Assembly: GCF_028688855.1 (NCBI RefSeq)
Contig: NZ_JAQTXI010000020.1
Location: 1-58,843 of the forward strand
Direction of reading: 5' to 3'
Source of the DNA: Neomegalonema sp.
Lineage (GTDB): Bacteria > Pseudomonadota > Alphaproteobacteria > Rhodobacterales > Rhodobacteraceae
DNA length: 58,843 nt
Each line of letters opens with the position of its first letter. Position 1 is the first letter of the stretch. The notes under the pieces are model-generated. The model saw nothing but the letters and a program-made list of their open reading frames with translations. It had not been told where the DNA came from and did no database searches. Below, in pieces: positions 39,608-49,900 of the stretch. The position numbers and the translations under genes were made by a program.

Positions 39608-40243
39608 GTGAAAGAAATTAAATTAAGATATAAAGAAGAAATAATATACTTTATCGGCCCGGAAGAGGATCATCAAATCAAAATGATCGAAAGTAACGGG
39701 TTTTACGAAAAGATAATGTTAATGGATTCGGAAAAGAGACTAAAAGAGGGTGACGTTGTAATTGATATAGGTGCAAGCATTGGGAATCATTCAATCTTTT
39801 GGTCTAAAGTATGTAAATGTAAAGTATACGCTTTTGAACCGAATCCAAGAGCCTTGGAATTTTTGGGGTTTAACAAGATTAAGAATGACGCAAATATAGA
39901 GATTTATAATATAGCATTGGGCGATAAAATTGGAATGGGTCACTTAAGAATAGCGGATAACAATATCGGGAACTCTACTTTTGTACCGGGTGAAGGTATG
40001 ATAAATGTGAGTCCTCTCGATATGTTTGGAATAAATAATGTAAGGATGATGAAAATTGATGTCGAGGGAATGGAGAGCCAAGTCTTAAGGGGGGCGCATG
40101 AAACGATTGATAAATTCAGCCCCCTTATTTACATGGAAACGTATGATAATAAGGCTTCTGATATTTTAAAAAGTTGGGGGTACAAAGTAACGGGGGTTTT
40201 TAATTTTAGTCCTACTTACTTATTTGAAAGAGAAAAGAGGTAA
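39608..40243 (+). CDS. FkbM-family methyltransferase
   Basis: 211 residues from GTG 39608. DVVIDIGASIGNHSIFWS (about 51-68) is the FkbM SAM-binding motif; VYAFEPNPRALEFL and MMKIDVEGME follow in the family order. FkbM enzymes methylate hydroxyls of sugars or polyketides. Followed by two glycosyltransferases, so probably part of a glycan-modifying group. Confidence 0.85.
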   Translation: MKEIKLRYKEEIIYFIGPEEDHQIKMIESNGFYEKIMLMDSEKRLKEGDVVIDIGASIGNHSIFWSKVCKCKVYAFEPNPRALEFLGFNKIKNDANIEIYNIALGDKIGMGHLRIADNNIGNSTFVPGEGMINVSPLDMFGINNVRMMKIDVEGMESQVLRGAHETIDKFSPLIYMETYDNKASDILKSWGYKVTGVFNFSPTYLFEREKR

Positions 40244-40245
40244 AG

Positions 40246-40722
40246 ATGAATGGTTATTATCGAGAATTGAACGTTTTTTATAAGCAAAAAGATTTACCGG
40301 GATCAAGTAGATTTTATTTCACTAAACTTATTTTGTCTCGCGCGGTATGTGATGCGTATCACTATCTTGACAGGGACGACAAAATTCAGATATGGTTTAA
40401 AAATCTCAGAAACGAAATGGACATGGTTGATTTTCTAAATAGGCTTGACGTTAAATATGATTTTGAGAGCTATAATAGAAACCATATACTTGAATTAATA
40501 CAACCCGCGAGCAAGGCTGTCATGGAAAATTTGGGATTTTACATTGAAGATAATTATTCTTTGATGTATTACATACATACAATATTGACAAGTTTATTTA
40601 TGGATTGGGAAGAACAGCTTGAGTTTTTTAAATACATGGTCAGGCAATCCGGGGAAAGTATAAAAAAATATAAAGAAAAAGAAAAAAAGACAGGCAAGAA
40701 AATATTAGCCAGAAAGAGGTAA
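40246..40722 (+). CDS. Hypothetical protein
   Basis: 158 residues, mostly helical, with a basic KKYKEKEKKTGKK tail. It lies in the glycan-modifying group between the methyltransferase and glycosyltransferases. No motif recognised. Confidence 0.6.
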   Translation: MNGYYRELNVFYKQKDLPGSSRFYFTKLILSRAVCDAYHYLDRDDKIQIWFKNLRNEMDMVDFLNRLDVKYDFESYNRNHILELIQPASKAVMENLGFYIEDNYSLMYYIHTILTSLFMDWEEQLEFFKYMVRQSGESIKKYKEKEKKTGKKILARKR

Positions 40723-40724
40723 AA

Positions 40725-41633
40725 ATGAAAATTGCGGTACACTGCGGAGTAAATAAGCATTTCGTGGGTGACATAGTAGAACACCTGAAAAAGAAACACG
40801 AAGTAAGAGCAGAGGAAACCAGAACCACGCAGGAACTTTTCGAACTTATGAAATGGTCAGATGTTTCCTGGTTTGAATGGTGCGAACAGACAGCGATAAC
40901 GGCCTCACACCTTCCTAAGGTCTGTAGAAATATAGTGAGGCTTCATGGATATGAGGCATACTTAAGCTACCCAGAACAAATTGACTGGAATTATATTGAT
41001 GATCTCATTATAGTTTCAGATGTAAGCAAGAAACCACTAAAAGGGAGAGTACCGGAAGATAAGATAAAAGTAATCCATAACGGAGTAAATTTAGACAAGT
41101 TCACTTTTAACAAGCATGAAAAAGGCTTTAACTTGGTTTGTGCGGGATATATAAATCCACGAAAGAATAATCAGTTTTTACTTTATGCCATGCACGAACT
41201 TTTAAAAATAGACCAGAGGTATTTTTTGCACTTCGTGGGAAAGTTTCAAAACGGAGAACAGCAGATATACCTTCAGGAAGCAATTAAGAAAATGGGCATT
41301 CAGGATCATGTGGCTTTTCATGATTGGGTAAAAGATTTAAACGACATACATTCTAACATGAATTATATTGTATCTGCAAGCTATCGTGAAACTTTCGGGT
41401 ATTCAATCGCCGAAGGAATGCTTTGCGGACTTAAACCTGTTATTCATTGGTTCGATGGGGTAGAAAGTATTTGGCCTGAAAAGTATGTATTTACTAATAT
41501 GGAAGAGTTTATCAAACAGATCACTTCTGATGAATATAATTCTCAAGAGTATAAAAAGTATGTCGTTGATAATTATTCTTTAGAGAAACAAATGAGAGCA
41601 ATAGATAAACTTATCATGAGAGGAAAGAAATGA
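40725..41633 (+). CDS. Glycosyltransferase, GT4-like
   Basis: 302 residues, GT-B fold. YINPRKNNQFLLYAM begins the C-terminal domain. RETFGYSIAEGMLCG has the E-x7-E motif of retaining GT4 enzymes that bind the sugar nucleotide. Slightly short for the family (about 350-400). It transfers a sugar to an unknown acceptor, perhaps a capsid, tail or host surface glycan. Confidence 0.8.
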   Translation: MKIAVHCGVNKHFVGDIVEHLKKKHEVRAEETRTTQELFELMKWSDVSWFEWCEQTAITASHLPKVCRNIVRLHGYEAYLSYPEQIDWNYIDDLIIVSDVSKKPLKGRVPEDKIKVIHNGVNLDKFTFNKHEKGFNLVCAGYINPRKNNQFLLYAMHELLKIDQRYFLHFVGKFQNGEQQIYLQEAIKKMGIQDHVAFHDWVKDLNDIHSNMNYIVSASYRETFGYSIAEGMLCGLKPVIHWFDGVESIWPEKYVFTNMEEFIKQITSDEYNSQEYKKYVVDNYSLEKQMRAIDKLIMRGKK

Positions 41634-42685
41634 AGAAACCAGTAATAGCGTTTGTAAGTCAGCATCACTGTATAAGGGCTTTAAAACAAGCTATCGTTTT
41701 AAAAGATTTGGGGTATGAAGTTCATCTTGTAACTAACAGATTAAACAATTCGCATTTCTATAAGTCGGCGTATGTCTATTTAAACCCTTTGGATTTTGAA
41801 GAAGTTGTAAGGACTTTAAAGGACAGGATAGACATTTGGCATATCCACAATGAACCGAATTGGTACGTGGTTACTGTCAGGAAAGTCATTCCTAACGCAG
41901 TTATAATCATGGATTATCACGACTCACACCATTGGAGACTCACAGAGGAACAAAGTTATATCTATCCCGAAAAAGAGAAGTTGGCTTTTTACATGGAAGA
42001 CTCTGCGGCTTTAGTCTCGGATGCATTTGTAACTCCGTCTAAAAAGTGCCGCGATGAGGTCGTAAAGAGGACAGGCAAAAAGACTATTTACGTTCCCTCG
42101 GCGTGTCCGAGGAAAGAGTTTAGAATCAGGGAGTTTGCCATACGTGGAGGTTTGGCGATTCAAGGGGGAATGGTTAGCCCTCAAATGGTAGAAAAAGAAG
42201 GTTGGAACAGATGGAGAGACTACACCGAATTTCTCCAAGAGATTAAGGGGAAAATCCATGTCTTTGCATATTCCCCCTCTTTCGGAGTAGAGAAACCCGA
42301 TGTCACAAAAGACCACTATGTTAAACTCGGAGTAGAACCGGATAAACAGTTTTATCATGTCCTGTTAGATAGATTGGGTGAACATTCCTGGAATTTAGTA
42401 GGAAACTGGCAAAAAAGTTTTACCTTAGTTTGGGACTATGCACTTCCAAATAAGTTCTGGGATTCAGTTGCAGCGGGGGTTCCCTCTGTTTCGTTTAACT
42501 GTCCGGAAACTTCAAAGATTATCAAAGAGTACGATATAGGACTCTCCCTGAATCATCCCAAAGAATTAATAAATAGATGGGGGGAGCATATAGAGAAAAG
42601 GAAAAATCTGATACTTACCAGAGATGAACTTTGCATGGAGAATCACATCGAGAAACTAACAAATTTATACGAGGAAATAATATGA
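41630..42685 (+). CDS. Glycosyltransferase, GT4-like (second)
   Basis: 351 residues, overlapping the first glycosyltransferase by 4 bases. GT-B features: a Rossmann-like N-terminus (KPVIAFVSQHHC), WHIHNEPNW, and a C-terminal NKFWDSVAAGVPSVSFN stretch typical of the donor-binding domain. The final EYDIGLSLN also fits. Two tandem glycosyltransferases suggest a short oligosaccharide is built. Confidence 0.75.
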   Translation: MKKPVIAFVSQHHCIRALKQAIVLKDLGYEVHLVTNRLNNSHFYKSAYVYLNPLDFEEVVRTLKDRIDIWHIHNEPNWYVVTVRKVIPNAVIIMDYHDSHHWRLTEEQSYIYPEKEKLAFYMEDSAALVSDAFVTPSKKCRDEVVKRTGKKTIYVPSACPRKEFRIREFAIRGGLAIQGGMVSPQMVEKEGWNRWRDYTEFLQEIKGKIHVFAYSPSFGVEKPDVTKDHYVKLGVEPDKQFYHVLLDRLGEHSWNLVGNWQKSFTLVWDYALPNKFWDSVAAGVPSVSFNCPETSKIIKEYDIGLSLNHPKELINRWGEHIEKRKNLILTRDELCMENHIEKLTNLYEEII

Positions 42686-43059
42686 AGAAACTACTTGGAA
42701 TTATAGGCATATTGATTGCAATTTTCGCAGTTTTGATTTGGCTGGACGGTTCTTGTCAATCACAGCAAAACCATGATAATAAAGGCTCCGTTCATACGGC
42801 CTTAAATGATACAAGTCAGGTTGTAGATTTCGAGAGAGCCGTCCAGCTTCTTGATTCTGCGGAAGCAACTATCCATAAGCAGAGACTATATATTATCAAT
42901 CTGCAAAATGCGTACTCCAAACAAGTTTTAGGTACTAAACTTTTAGCTCATGATTTGGTTAAAGCGGAGACTTTGGAAGACTTCCAAGAGATAGTAAAAA
43001 GATATAATATTAAATCCATTGATAAACGGTTGCAAGAAGTTACCAAAAAGGGTAAATAG
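42682..43059 (+). CDS. Membrane protein with periplasmic coiled coil
   Basis: 125 residues from ATG 42682. One hydrophobic helix (about 4-21), then a soluble helical part. Similar layout to the spanin inner-membrane component, though far from the lysis genes. ATGA overlap with the glycosyltransferase. Confidence 0.55.
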   Translation: MKKLLGIIGILIAIFAVLIWLDGSCQSQQNHDNKGSVHTALNDTSQVVDFERAVQLLDSAEATIHKQRLYIINLQNAYSKQVLGTKLLAHDLVKAETLEDFQEIVKRYNIKSIDKRLQEVTKKGK

Positions 43060-43545
43060 ATGTCAATTATTACAGCAACTGAAGTAAGATACACCGGAAA
43101 TTGGAACTCTTCGGAATACTCCGATACAATGCTCCATTCGGCACCTTATATAACAGCGGGCGACTCCTGGCTGAATGGGGTTTGTTCTACTAATGGATAT
43201 ACTAATTATGCCGCAGTCACCGGGACTGATACGCAAAATCTTCTTAAGGCGGCTGAGTGTTATTGGGTGGCCGGTGCGGTAGTCTCAATCCCTCCAAAAG
43301 ACGACTTTCAAGCTGGCCCGGTTAGGTCGTTTAGTGTGGGAGCAAAAGACAAGGTTTCACTTGCGGAGTATTTTGAAAAGAAAGTCAAAGAGTTACTAAA
43401 TCTTGCGGGGTTCTACTTTAATAAATGGGAATATACACATTCAGGTGGAGCGGATTATCATCCGTCCGGATATGATAATACCAATGTTGATCTCAGGTAC
43501 ACCGGCGAAGATTCAGCGTTTGACTTTATGGGTGGAGAGCAGTGA
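43060..43545 (+). CDS. Head-tail connector candidate
   Basis: 161 residues, immediately before the gp10-like and tail-tube genes. Mixed helical with a C-terminal Tyr/Gly/Asp-rich region. Location and size fit an adaptor (gp6-like) linking portal and tail; no diagnostic motif. Confidence 0.55.
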   Translation: MSIITATEVRYTGNWNSSEYSDTMLHSAPYITAGDSWLNGVCSTNGYTNYAAVTGTDTQNLLKAAECYWVAGAVVSIPPKDDFQAGPVRSFSVGAKDKVSLAEYFEKKVKELLNLAGFYFNKWEYTHSGGADYHPSGYDNTNVDLRYTGEDSAFDFMGGEQ

Positions 43546-44024
43546 GCAAGCAAACCTGGTTCATGTCGTGGTTAATTAGATCGGATTTAGCCGAAGCCGC
43601 GACTTTAACGGTGACTTCCGGGTCAACGTGTCCGTGCATGGTTTATTATGATTCTGCAAGGCCGAGTTATTCTGAGGAATGGCATAGAACTATAAATCCT
43701 TCAGCTTCAGATTGTAACGGGACGGGAATTATTCACGCTACATATACCAGAACAGCGATTAAAGCGGTATTCAGTCCACCTAATTTAATAGGAAACTCAA
43801 TCCCCGGAGGCAAGGAATTTTTAGAGACTATCGGAGAGATTAATAATGACGATTTAATACTTTGGGGTGCGGTTAAAACAGCAAGTGCAATTTTGGTTAC
43901 GTTAAAAGACAGAACCGAATACGTTAATAAAATTACTAAAGGCGGGGTAGATTACTCAATAAGGGATGTTTCCACTATAGCCGCAGGAGTGGGGGAGGTA
44001 GCCAGATTAGTACGAAGAACATAG
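43542..44024 (+). CDS. Head-closure or connector candidate
   Basis: 160 residues from GTG 43542, overlapping the gene upstream. Beta-rich with CPCMVYYD and a Ser/Thr-rich N-terminus. Connector-type position between the connector candidate and the gp10-like gene. Confidence 0.55.
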   Translation: MSKQTWFMSWLIRSDLAEAATLTVTSGSTCPCMVYYDSARPSYSEEWHRTINPSASDCNGTGIIHATYTRTAIKAVFSPPNLIGNSIPGGKEFLETIGEINNDDLILWGAVKTASAILVTLKDRTEYVNKITKGGVDYSIRDVSTIAAGVGEVARLVRRT

Positions 44025-44449
44025 ACTGGTCAAGGTGGAACCTAAAGTCACGAAGGGTTAAAACCGCCATAGCGACATCCGGGAGAATCGGAGTATTTGA
44101 AGTAGCTCAAGACTTGTTTGACAAAACCTTATCTAATTTAAAGGGGCCGGGGATTAAACCGGGAATACCGGGAAGTAAGGACTCAAGAATCGGTAAGATG
44201 CCCGTACCAGTCAGGACGGGTCAATTAAGAAGATCGTTAAAAATGGTTCCGATCTCGACTTTACAGGCGGCTATATTTTGTGATCCGCACATTTCTAATT
44301 ATGCAAAGTACGTTCACGATGGGGCCAAAGGCGTACCACCCCGGAGGTTTTTGGGTGACGTAGTTAGAACAAACGAAAAGAGATATATTAATATGATAAA
44401 GTCTAAAATATTCCAGGAACTTTCAAAGATAAATAATTACGGTTACTGA
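44006..44449 (+). CDS. HK97 gp10-like tail protein, probable AUU start
   Basis: The C-terminal part (VRTGQLRRSLK, YAKYVHDGAKGVPPRRFLG) is typical of HK97 gp10-family tail-completion proteins. No ATG, GTG or TTG opens the frame before TTG 44114, which would give only 111 residues and has no ribosome site. ATT at 44006 lies 6 bases after GGAGGT (43994-43999), the frame is open from there, and it yields 147 residues, the normal family length. I therefore favour a rare AUU start. Confidence 0.65.
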   Translation: MSTKNIDWSRWNLKSRRVKTAIATSGRIGVFEVAQDLFDKTLSNLKGPGIKPGIPGSKDSRIGKMPVPVRTGQLRRSLKMVPISTLQAAIFCDPHISNYAKYVHDGAKGVPPRRFLGDVVRTNEKRYINMIKSKIFQELSKINNYGY

Positions 44450-44450
44450 G

Positions 44451-44945
44451 ATGGCTATTAGACAAAATTACATTACGCATGATATTCTAAAATGCGTTCA
44501 CGCATTAGTGAATAAGTTATGTTCCACGACTTCCCCGTGGACATCATGGACGGCCTTAAAAGGATTTCCTGAAAGTGACGTATTTACGGATTTCTCAAAG
44601 CCGCTCATTTATTTGGAAGACCCCGTACTTGCGGGGGATCGCGTTTTACAGCAGGGCGCAAGCAAGAGAACCAAAGAGTATTCAATGATTGTCGGAGTTT
44701 GGGACGACCGAAAAACGGGCGGGCAAGAAGAGATTCAAATGATGACCTCTTACTTGATGGATTATTTTAATGATCCATACTCTTGCATGAACGCCACATT
44801 TGACGTAACCCTGGCCGCGACTAATTCCGATACGACCCTATATGCTCAAGGGGTTGTTATCGAAGGGATAAATGGGCCGAGGATAGTCTCAACAGAGGAC
44901 ACAAAAGAATTCAGAAGGGAGTTCGATTTGAGGATTATAGCATAA
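44451..44945 (+). CDS. Tail terminator candidate
   Basis: 164 residues between the gp10-like gene and the tail tube gene, the position of the tail terminator in siphophages. Mixed alpha/beta with an acidic centre. Assignment is by order. Confidence 0.6.
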   Translation: MAIRQNYITHDILKCVHALVNKLCSTTSPWTSWTALKGFPESDVFTDFSKPLIYLEDPVLAGDRVLQQGASKRTKEYSMIVGVWDDRKTGGQEEIQMMTSYLMDYFNDPYSCMNATFDVTLAATNSDTTLYAQGVVIEGINGPRIVSTEDTKEFRREFDLRIIA

Positions 44946-44958
44946 TAAGGAGTTACTT

Positions 44959-45765
44959 ATGAGTGTTTCTACGCAGTTGTCTGCTCCTCCGAGTACGGTA
45001 CACAAAAAGGGCAGATTTACTCTTAACAGAATCGTCAGGTGTGAGGCAACCGCAACCGCTCCGGTATCGTGGACTAACATGACCAATGTTGTCGCGGTTG
45101 AGTGGGGCGAGCCTTCATGGGACGAGGAAACCGATATTCTCCAACAGGGAGCCGGTGATCTCAAGACCCACATTAAACACGGGCCGAGATGGGACGGAAC
45201 AATTACAGTTCTTTCCGGTTCTTTTGGAGAGGTCGTTGCCAAGATTCAAGGTATTACTTGGGGAACGACTTCGGCGACTCAGTACGGCGCAATTTCCATG
45301 AGAATGGACAACGACTACCCGCAGGTTATTTGGGAAGCGGTCTGTAGGGATGATGACAACAAGACGCATCTTTTCAGTGCTTGTGTTCAGGACATGATCA
45401 TTGACGATTTGAGTTTTTCAAATCCGATGGATTATGAAGATGCGACTATCCCGTTTCATACCTACCACGAACCGTTCCTTCTCACCGGCGGCGCGGAGTT
45501 GGTTTATGACCAGTGGACAGCCACAGGATCGGGTGCTACTTTGACGACATACACCCTTTCGGCGACACCGATCAGACTGGCCTCTCCCTCGATTGATAAC
45601 GATTGGTACTGGTCTAAACTGGTCTACGCCAAAACGAAGTCTTCCAGTGCTTCTACGGGTACAAGATGGGTTGAAGATGTCACCGTAGCCACGACTACAG
45701 TAGCTTTGGCTACACCGACGGCGGGTGACACGGTGCAGATTCTTTACGCGAAAATAACCACTTAA
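44959..45765 (+). CDS. Major tail tube protein
   Basis: 268 residues, beta-rich, preceding the frameshifted tail chaperones and tape measure. The C-terminal third (about 180-268), Ser/Thr-rich with VEDVTVATTTVALATPTAGD in parts, looks like an added Ig-like domain. AGGAGTTACTT precedes the ATG. It would form the stacked hexameric rings of the tail. Confidence 0.75.
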   Translation: MSVSTQLSAPPSTVHKKGRFTLNRIVRCEATATAPVSWTNMTNVVAVEWGEPSWDEETDILQQGAGDLKTHIKHGPRWDGTITVLSGSFGEVVAKIQGITWGTTSATQYGAISMRMDNDYPQVIWEAVCRDDDNKTHLFSACVQDMIIDDLSFSNPMDYEDATIPFHTYHEPFLLTGGAELVYDQWTATGSGATLTTYTLSATPIRLASPSIDNDWYWSKLVYAKTKSSSASTGTRWVEDVTVATTTVALATPTAGDTVQILYAKITT

Positions 45766-45787
45766 AGATAATATAAGAGGAAAGAAC

Positions 45788-46075
45788 ATGGAAGAAAAAT
45801 ATTGTACAAAGGACATATACGAATGGGCCGCCATTAAGTTAGCTGGCGGCCCTTCGCCTAATCTTGAAACTTGTGTGGTGGTGGGCCAAATGGTCGTTAT
45901 GATTTACGACTTTAAAGACCTTCCACCGAGGGACAAGATCGTTGAATTGATGCCGAAAAAAGAAGTTGTGGCACTTTATAACAAGTACAAGCACGACTTC
46001 GCCTTTAAAGAAATCGACAAACTAAAAGAGGAAAACAATGGGAAAGACGCTAGAAATGAAACCCCGAACGCTTGA
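45788..46075 (+). CDS. Small protein before the tail chaperones
   Basis: 95 residues, helical, overlapping the next gene by 38 bases. Position directly after the tail tube suggests a chaperone or tail assembly accessory. GAGGAAAGAAC precedes the ATG. Confidence 0.55.
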   Translation: MEEKYCTKDIYEWAAIKLAGGPSPNLETCVVVGQMVVMIYDFKDLPPRDKIVELMPKKEVVALYNKYKHDFAFKEIDKLKEENNGKDARNETPNA

Positions 46076-46598
46076 TCTTCTCAGAAAAGCAAATGAAGGC
46101 GCAGAAATTATTGAAGATTTTGAAGTCAAGGTAGGTCTTCAGACTTTCAAGTTTAGACTGGCCGCGCCGGACATCTTTACAATCCTAAAAGACCAGGAAA
46201 GATGTTATCAAAGGGAATATGCCGTTTGTGTCAAGGACGGACTTCAAGAGATGCCGATTAATGAATCGGACTGGAGGAAAGACCTCGACCGGATCACCGA
46301 TGAAGACGTAAGGGAGGCACAAGAGAAAAACAAACCCGTTGACCTTGCCCAACAGGTAGCAGAAAAAAATGCAAGGTTTGACACAATCATGACTCTCCTC
46401 CCTAAAATCTTGAGAGATCAGGATAATAAATCTATCGCAGAAACCCCAACAGATCAAGCGGAACTATCTCGAATGATCGCCCTCAATCCGTCTTTGATGG
46501 CGGCACTTACAGAGAAATATACTAATATTCTCTCCAAGATCAATGAGGTGAACCGTGAATCAAAAAACTTGGAGGGGAAGAATACCGAACCCAAATAG
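46038..46598 (+). CDS. Tail assembly chaperone, G-like product
   Basis: 186 residues from ATG 46038. Between tail tube and tape measure, as lambda gpG. Mostly helical in its second half (about 95-180). The frame carries a slippery A_AAA_AAC near the end, joining it to the downstream frame. It probably coats the tape measure protein before tube assembly. Confidence 0.8.
   Translation: MGKTLEMKPRTLDLLRKANEGAEIIEDFEVKVGLQTFKFRLAAPDIFTILKDQERCYQREYAVCVKDGLQEMPINESDWRKDLDRITDEDVREAQEKNKPVDLAQQVAEKNARFDTIMTLLPKILRDQDNKSIAETPTDQAELSRMIALNPSLMAALTEKYTNILSKINEVNRESKNLEGKNTEPK
46562..46568 (+). promoter_or_regulatory. Programmed -1 frameshift site
   Basis: The heptamer AAAAAAC is in phase as A AAA AAC in the upstream frame. 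A -1 slip changes to the frame that stays open to 46946. A purine-rich GAGGTG (46545-46550) lies about 12 bases upstream, a spacing that can stimulate -1 shifting as an internal Shine-Dalgarno. Same arrangement as lambda gpG/gpGT. Confidence 0.85.
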
Positions 46599-46948
46599 AC
46601 GACTTCAGGGTTCAAGTTGAAGTAGCAAAAAGATATGGCTTTGCGGGGCCGTTCGATGAAAGACTCATTAAAGATTTGGGGAATCCTTTCAGAAGATTGC
46701 TTTTATTCAAAGGATTAGAGTTTGATAATTTCGAAACAAGCATTACTAAATACTTATATCAAGAATTCCCGGAGTTTTTCATTGATACGTTAATTGAAAT
46801 ATTTAACACTCACGGGACAGCTTTAATTAACAGTCAGCGGCCCCGCAATAAAGCCATTAAGGGTATTTGGAAAAGAAACAGAAAAAAGAAAAAGGACAAG
46901 AATAAAGTGATAAGGCTACCCGATGGATCAGCGGTTGAAGTTTATTAG
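46568..46948 (+). CDS. Tail chaperone frameshift extension (T-like part)
   Basis: 126 residues read in the -1 frame after the slippery site, giving a fusion of about 303 residues (177 + 126). The TTG at 46676 is not a plausible separate start because the frame is open back to the slip site and no ribosome site precedes it. Basic C-terminus (WKRNRKKKKDKNKV). It would recruit tail tube protein onto the tape measure. Confidence 0.8.
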   Translation, partial: LGGEEYRTQIDDFRVQVEVAKRYGFAGPFDERLIKDLGNPFRRLLLFKGLEFDNFETSITKYLYQEFPEFFIDTLIEIFNTHGTALINSQRPRNKAIKGIWKRNRKKKKDKNKVIRLPDGSAVEVY

Positions 46949-46956
46949 GCGGTAAT

Positions 46957-49900
46957 ATGGCAATATTCGGCGGGTTATCTTCTCTCGGAGTCGGTGACAT
47001 AGTAGCTTTCGTTAAGTTAAACGGAACAGAAGCCTTTATTCGTGATCTTGACAAACTTAACGGCGCAATAGATAAGCATGGTCAAATGATGAATAAGGCC
47101 ATGAATGCGACTTTAATAGCGGGCGCGGCTGCGTTTGCTACAGCTACGGCTGCGGCGATTAAGTTTGAATCCTCTTTTGCGGGAGTCACTAAAACTACCG
47201 ATGGATTAACGGATGCACAGGGACGGTTAAACAAATCCGGCGAAGAAATGTCTAAACAGTTTAGGCAGCTTGCGCTTGAGATCCCGCTTTCGGTTAACGA
47301 ATTAAACAGGATCGGCGAACTCGGCGGTCAGTTGGGTATTGCTAAAGAGGACTTGATAAAATTTACCGAAGTCATTGCGAAACTTGGAGCTACTACAAAT
47401 CTGTCTTATGAGCAGGGAGCAACAGAAATAGCCCGTTTTATGAATATTACTCAAGCGGTCGTTCCTGCTGGAATGGGAGTACAAGAACAGGTTGAACGAA
47501 TTGGTTCCGCAATAGTTGATCTCGGAAATAACTTCGCTACAACAGAACAAGAAATATCTGCGTTTGCGTTAAGACTTGCGGGGTCGGGTACTCAAATTGG
47601 TTTATCTCAAGCCGAAATATTGGCATTTGGTACTGCTCTTTCATCTGTCGGTGTAGAGGCCGAGGCTGGCGGTACGGCATTTTCAAAGTTATTTATGAAT
47701 CTTGGAATGGCTGTTGCCAATGGCGGTGCAAAACTCGAACAGTTTGCAGATATTGCCGGAATTACCGCAACCGAATTTAAAACCAAATTTGAACAAGACG
47801 CATCCGGTGCGATTCTTGTTTTTCTTGCAGGTTTAAACCAGACCCAAAAAGAGGGCGGGAATCTCTTTCAGGTCATGAAAGACCTAGGTGTCGAAGAACA
47901 GAGAATGAGAAATGCGCTTTTGCTTGCAGGAAACGCAAGCGAACTTTTCGCAAAGGCGTTAAATAAAGGCACGTCAGCATATAAAAATAATAACGCATTA
48001 AACGATGAATTCAACAAACGACTTGCGACCACTGAATCACAGTTAAAACTTGTCGGAAATCAATTTCAGGATGTTTTCATTTCGATGGGTCAAGATATTA
48101 TCCCTGTTCTTAAAGACATAACTGATTATCTAATAAAACACCCCGGAATAATACAGGCGATTTCTTATTCTGTCGGCCCTCTATTAATGTCAATGGCGGG
48201 GCTTGTGGCTACTTGGAAAAGCTATAACGCCATAAGTGCGGCCTGGAAGGGTCTGCAGATGGCAAAGCATATCGACTCTTTGAGAAACGCCATAACAGCA
48301 GCAGGTTTGGCAACTGGCCCTATGATGGTTATTTTAACGGCTGTTTCTCTTGTCATAACTGCGATAAATCTTGCAGCAGATGCGGCCTCGAAATCAATGG
48401 ATTTATGGAATGACGCAATCGATAGAAACAATCAAGTGCAAAAAACGGCAAAAGCCAATCTTGAGTCTATGGCATTATCTTACCAGGAATTACAAAGACA
48501 TCAAGAAAACGAAAAAGTTGTAATGAACGGCGTTAGTATGACAGTTGGCGAGGCACTGGCTTCCATACGGGGGAATCTTGAAAAAACTACAGAAACAGGA
48601 AAGATATTCGCATCGGAAACGACTCTTGTGTTCAATGCGGTAAAGACCTCAACGGGTGAGCTTGTCGATAAAACAAAACTTTATAAAGACGCAAGCATAG
48701 ATACAACCGCAAAGATCAAGGAACAGATTTCAGCCTTGACTTTTCTCCAGTCCGTGACGGCTGCAAATTCCTATGAATCCGAACAGATAAAGAAAAAACT
48801 CAACGAACTTTATGACACAATAAAAGTATTATCCCCCGAAGAATTAAAGCGTGTGGGGATAATGGATAACTTGAAATTAAGATACGATGAAACAATCCCA
48901 TTAATAGAAAAAATTACTTTTGACGAAAAGGACATGGGAGTCAAGACAGAAGAACTCGGAAAAACTTGGAACGACTTTTCAACTTTTGCTTTACAGGGGG
49001 CCATTTCAAAATTAAGGGAAACCGATACGACATTTGGTAATTTGGCTGCGTCAATGATTAACATTGCTACGTCTGGATTCAATCCTGTTGTAATGGCGAC
49101 AGAAGCATTAGGTTTTGTTTTGGATGTTTTTGCGGGATCGCTCGAAAGTTCGAAATGGTCTATTGAAGATACCACAAGAAAACTTGAGGGTATGGGGATT
49201 CAGATAACTGCAACAAAAGACAAATTAAATGAAATGTCGCTGAGCTTGTCGAGTACATTGAAAACCGAACTTGACGCGGCAATAGCGCAAACGACAGTTC
49301 TGTATAACAATTATTTGGTTGCCCTTGCAAACGAAGCACCTCTTGAAATTCAAAGAAAATACCGACAGGCATGGGCTGATTCTGTTTCGGAAATAAAACT
49401 ACTTGAAATTGAAGTAATGAATTTGAATGCCGCATTTAAATATCTCGAAGGAGCAGACACGTCAATCGAAATGATGAACTATTTATCCGATTCAACTATA
49501 AGACTGGCAACTGGATTTAATTTAGACGCGGCTGCATTGGCTTCGTATAATCTCGCATTGTCCGATCAGATCACTAAATCCTATGGCGTACTGGAAACGA
49601 TGAAGGTTGGAAGCGAGGAATATAATAAACAATATGAAGCATGGCTTAAATTAAACTATGCGTCAAATCTTTTGAATGGGACGTTGGATTTATTTAAAAC
49701 TGAATTGAGCGCGGCGGATTATGAAATACTTGTTTCCCTTGGATTGTTTCCATCACTAACAAGCAAGGTTGATGCAAATACTCAAGCCGTAAACGAAAAC
49801 GCCCAAGCCATAGATACCATAACCGGAACGCCCAGAACGATAACCATTGACGATGCTCAAGCCGTTAGTAAAATAAATGCATTGATGACTAATTTTACTA

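Noticed and set aside
41527..41533. CTGATGA as a hammerhead core
   Set aside because: The following bases cannot form stem II and there is no stem III; it lies in the glycosyltransferase gene.
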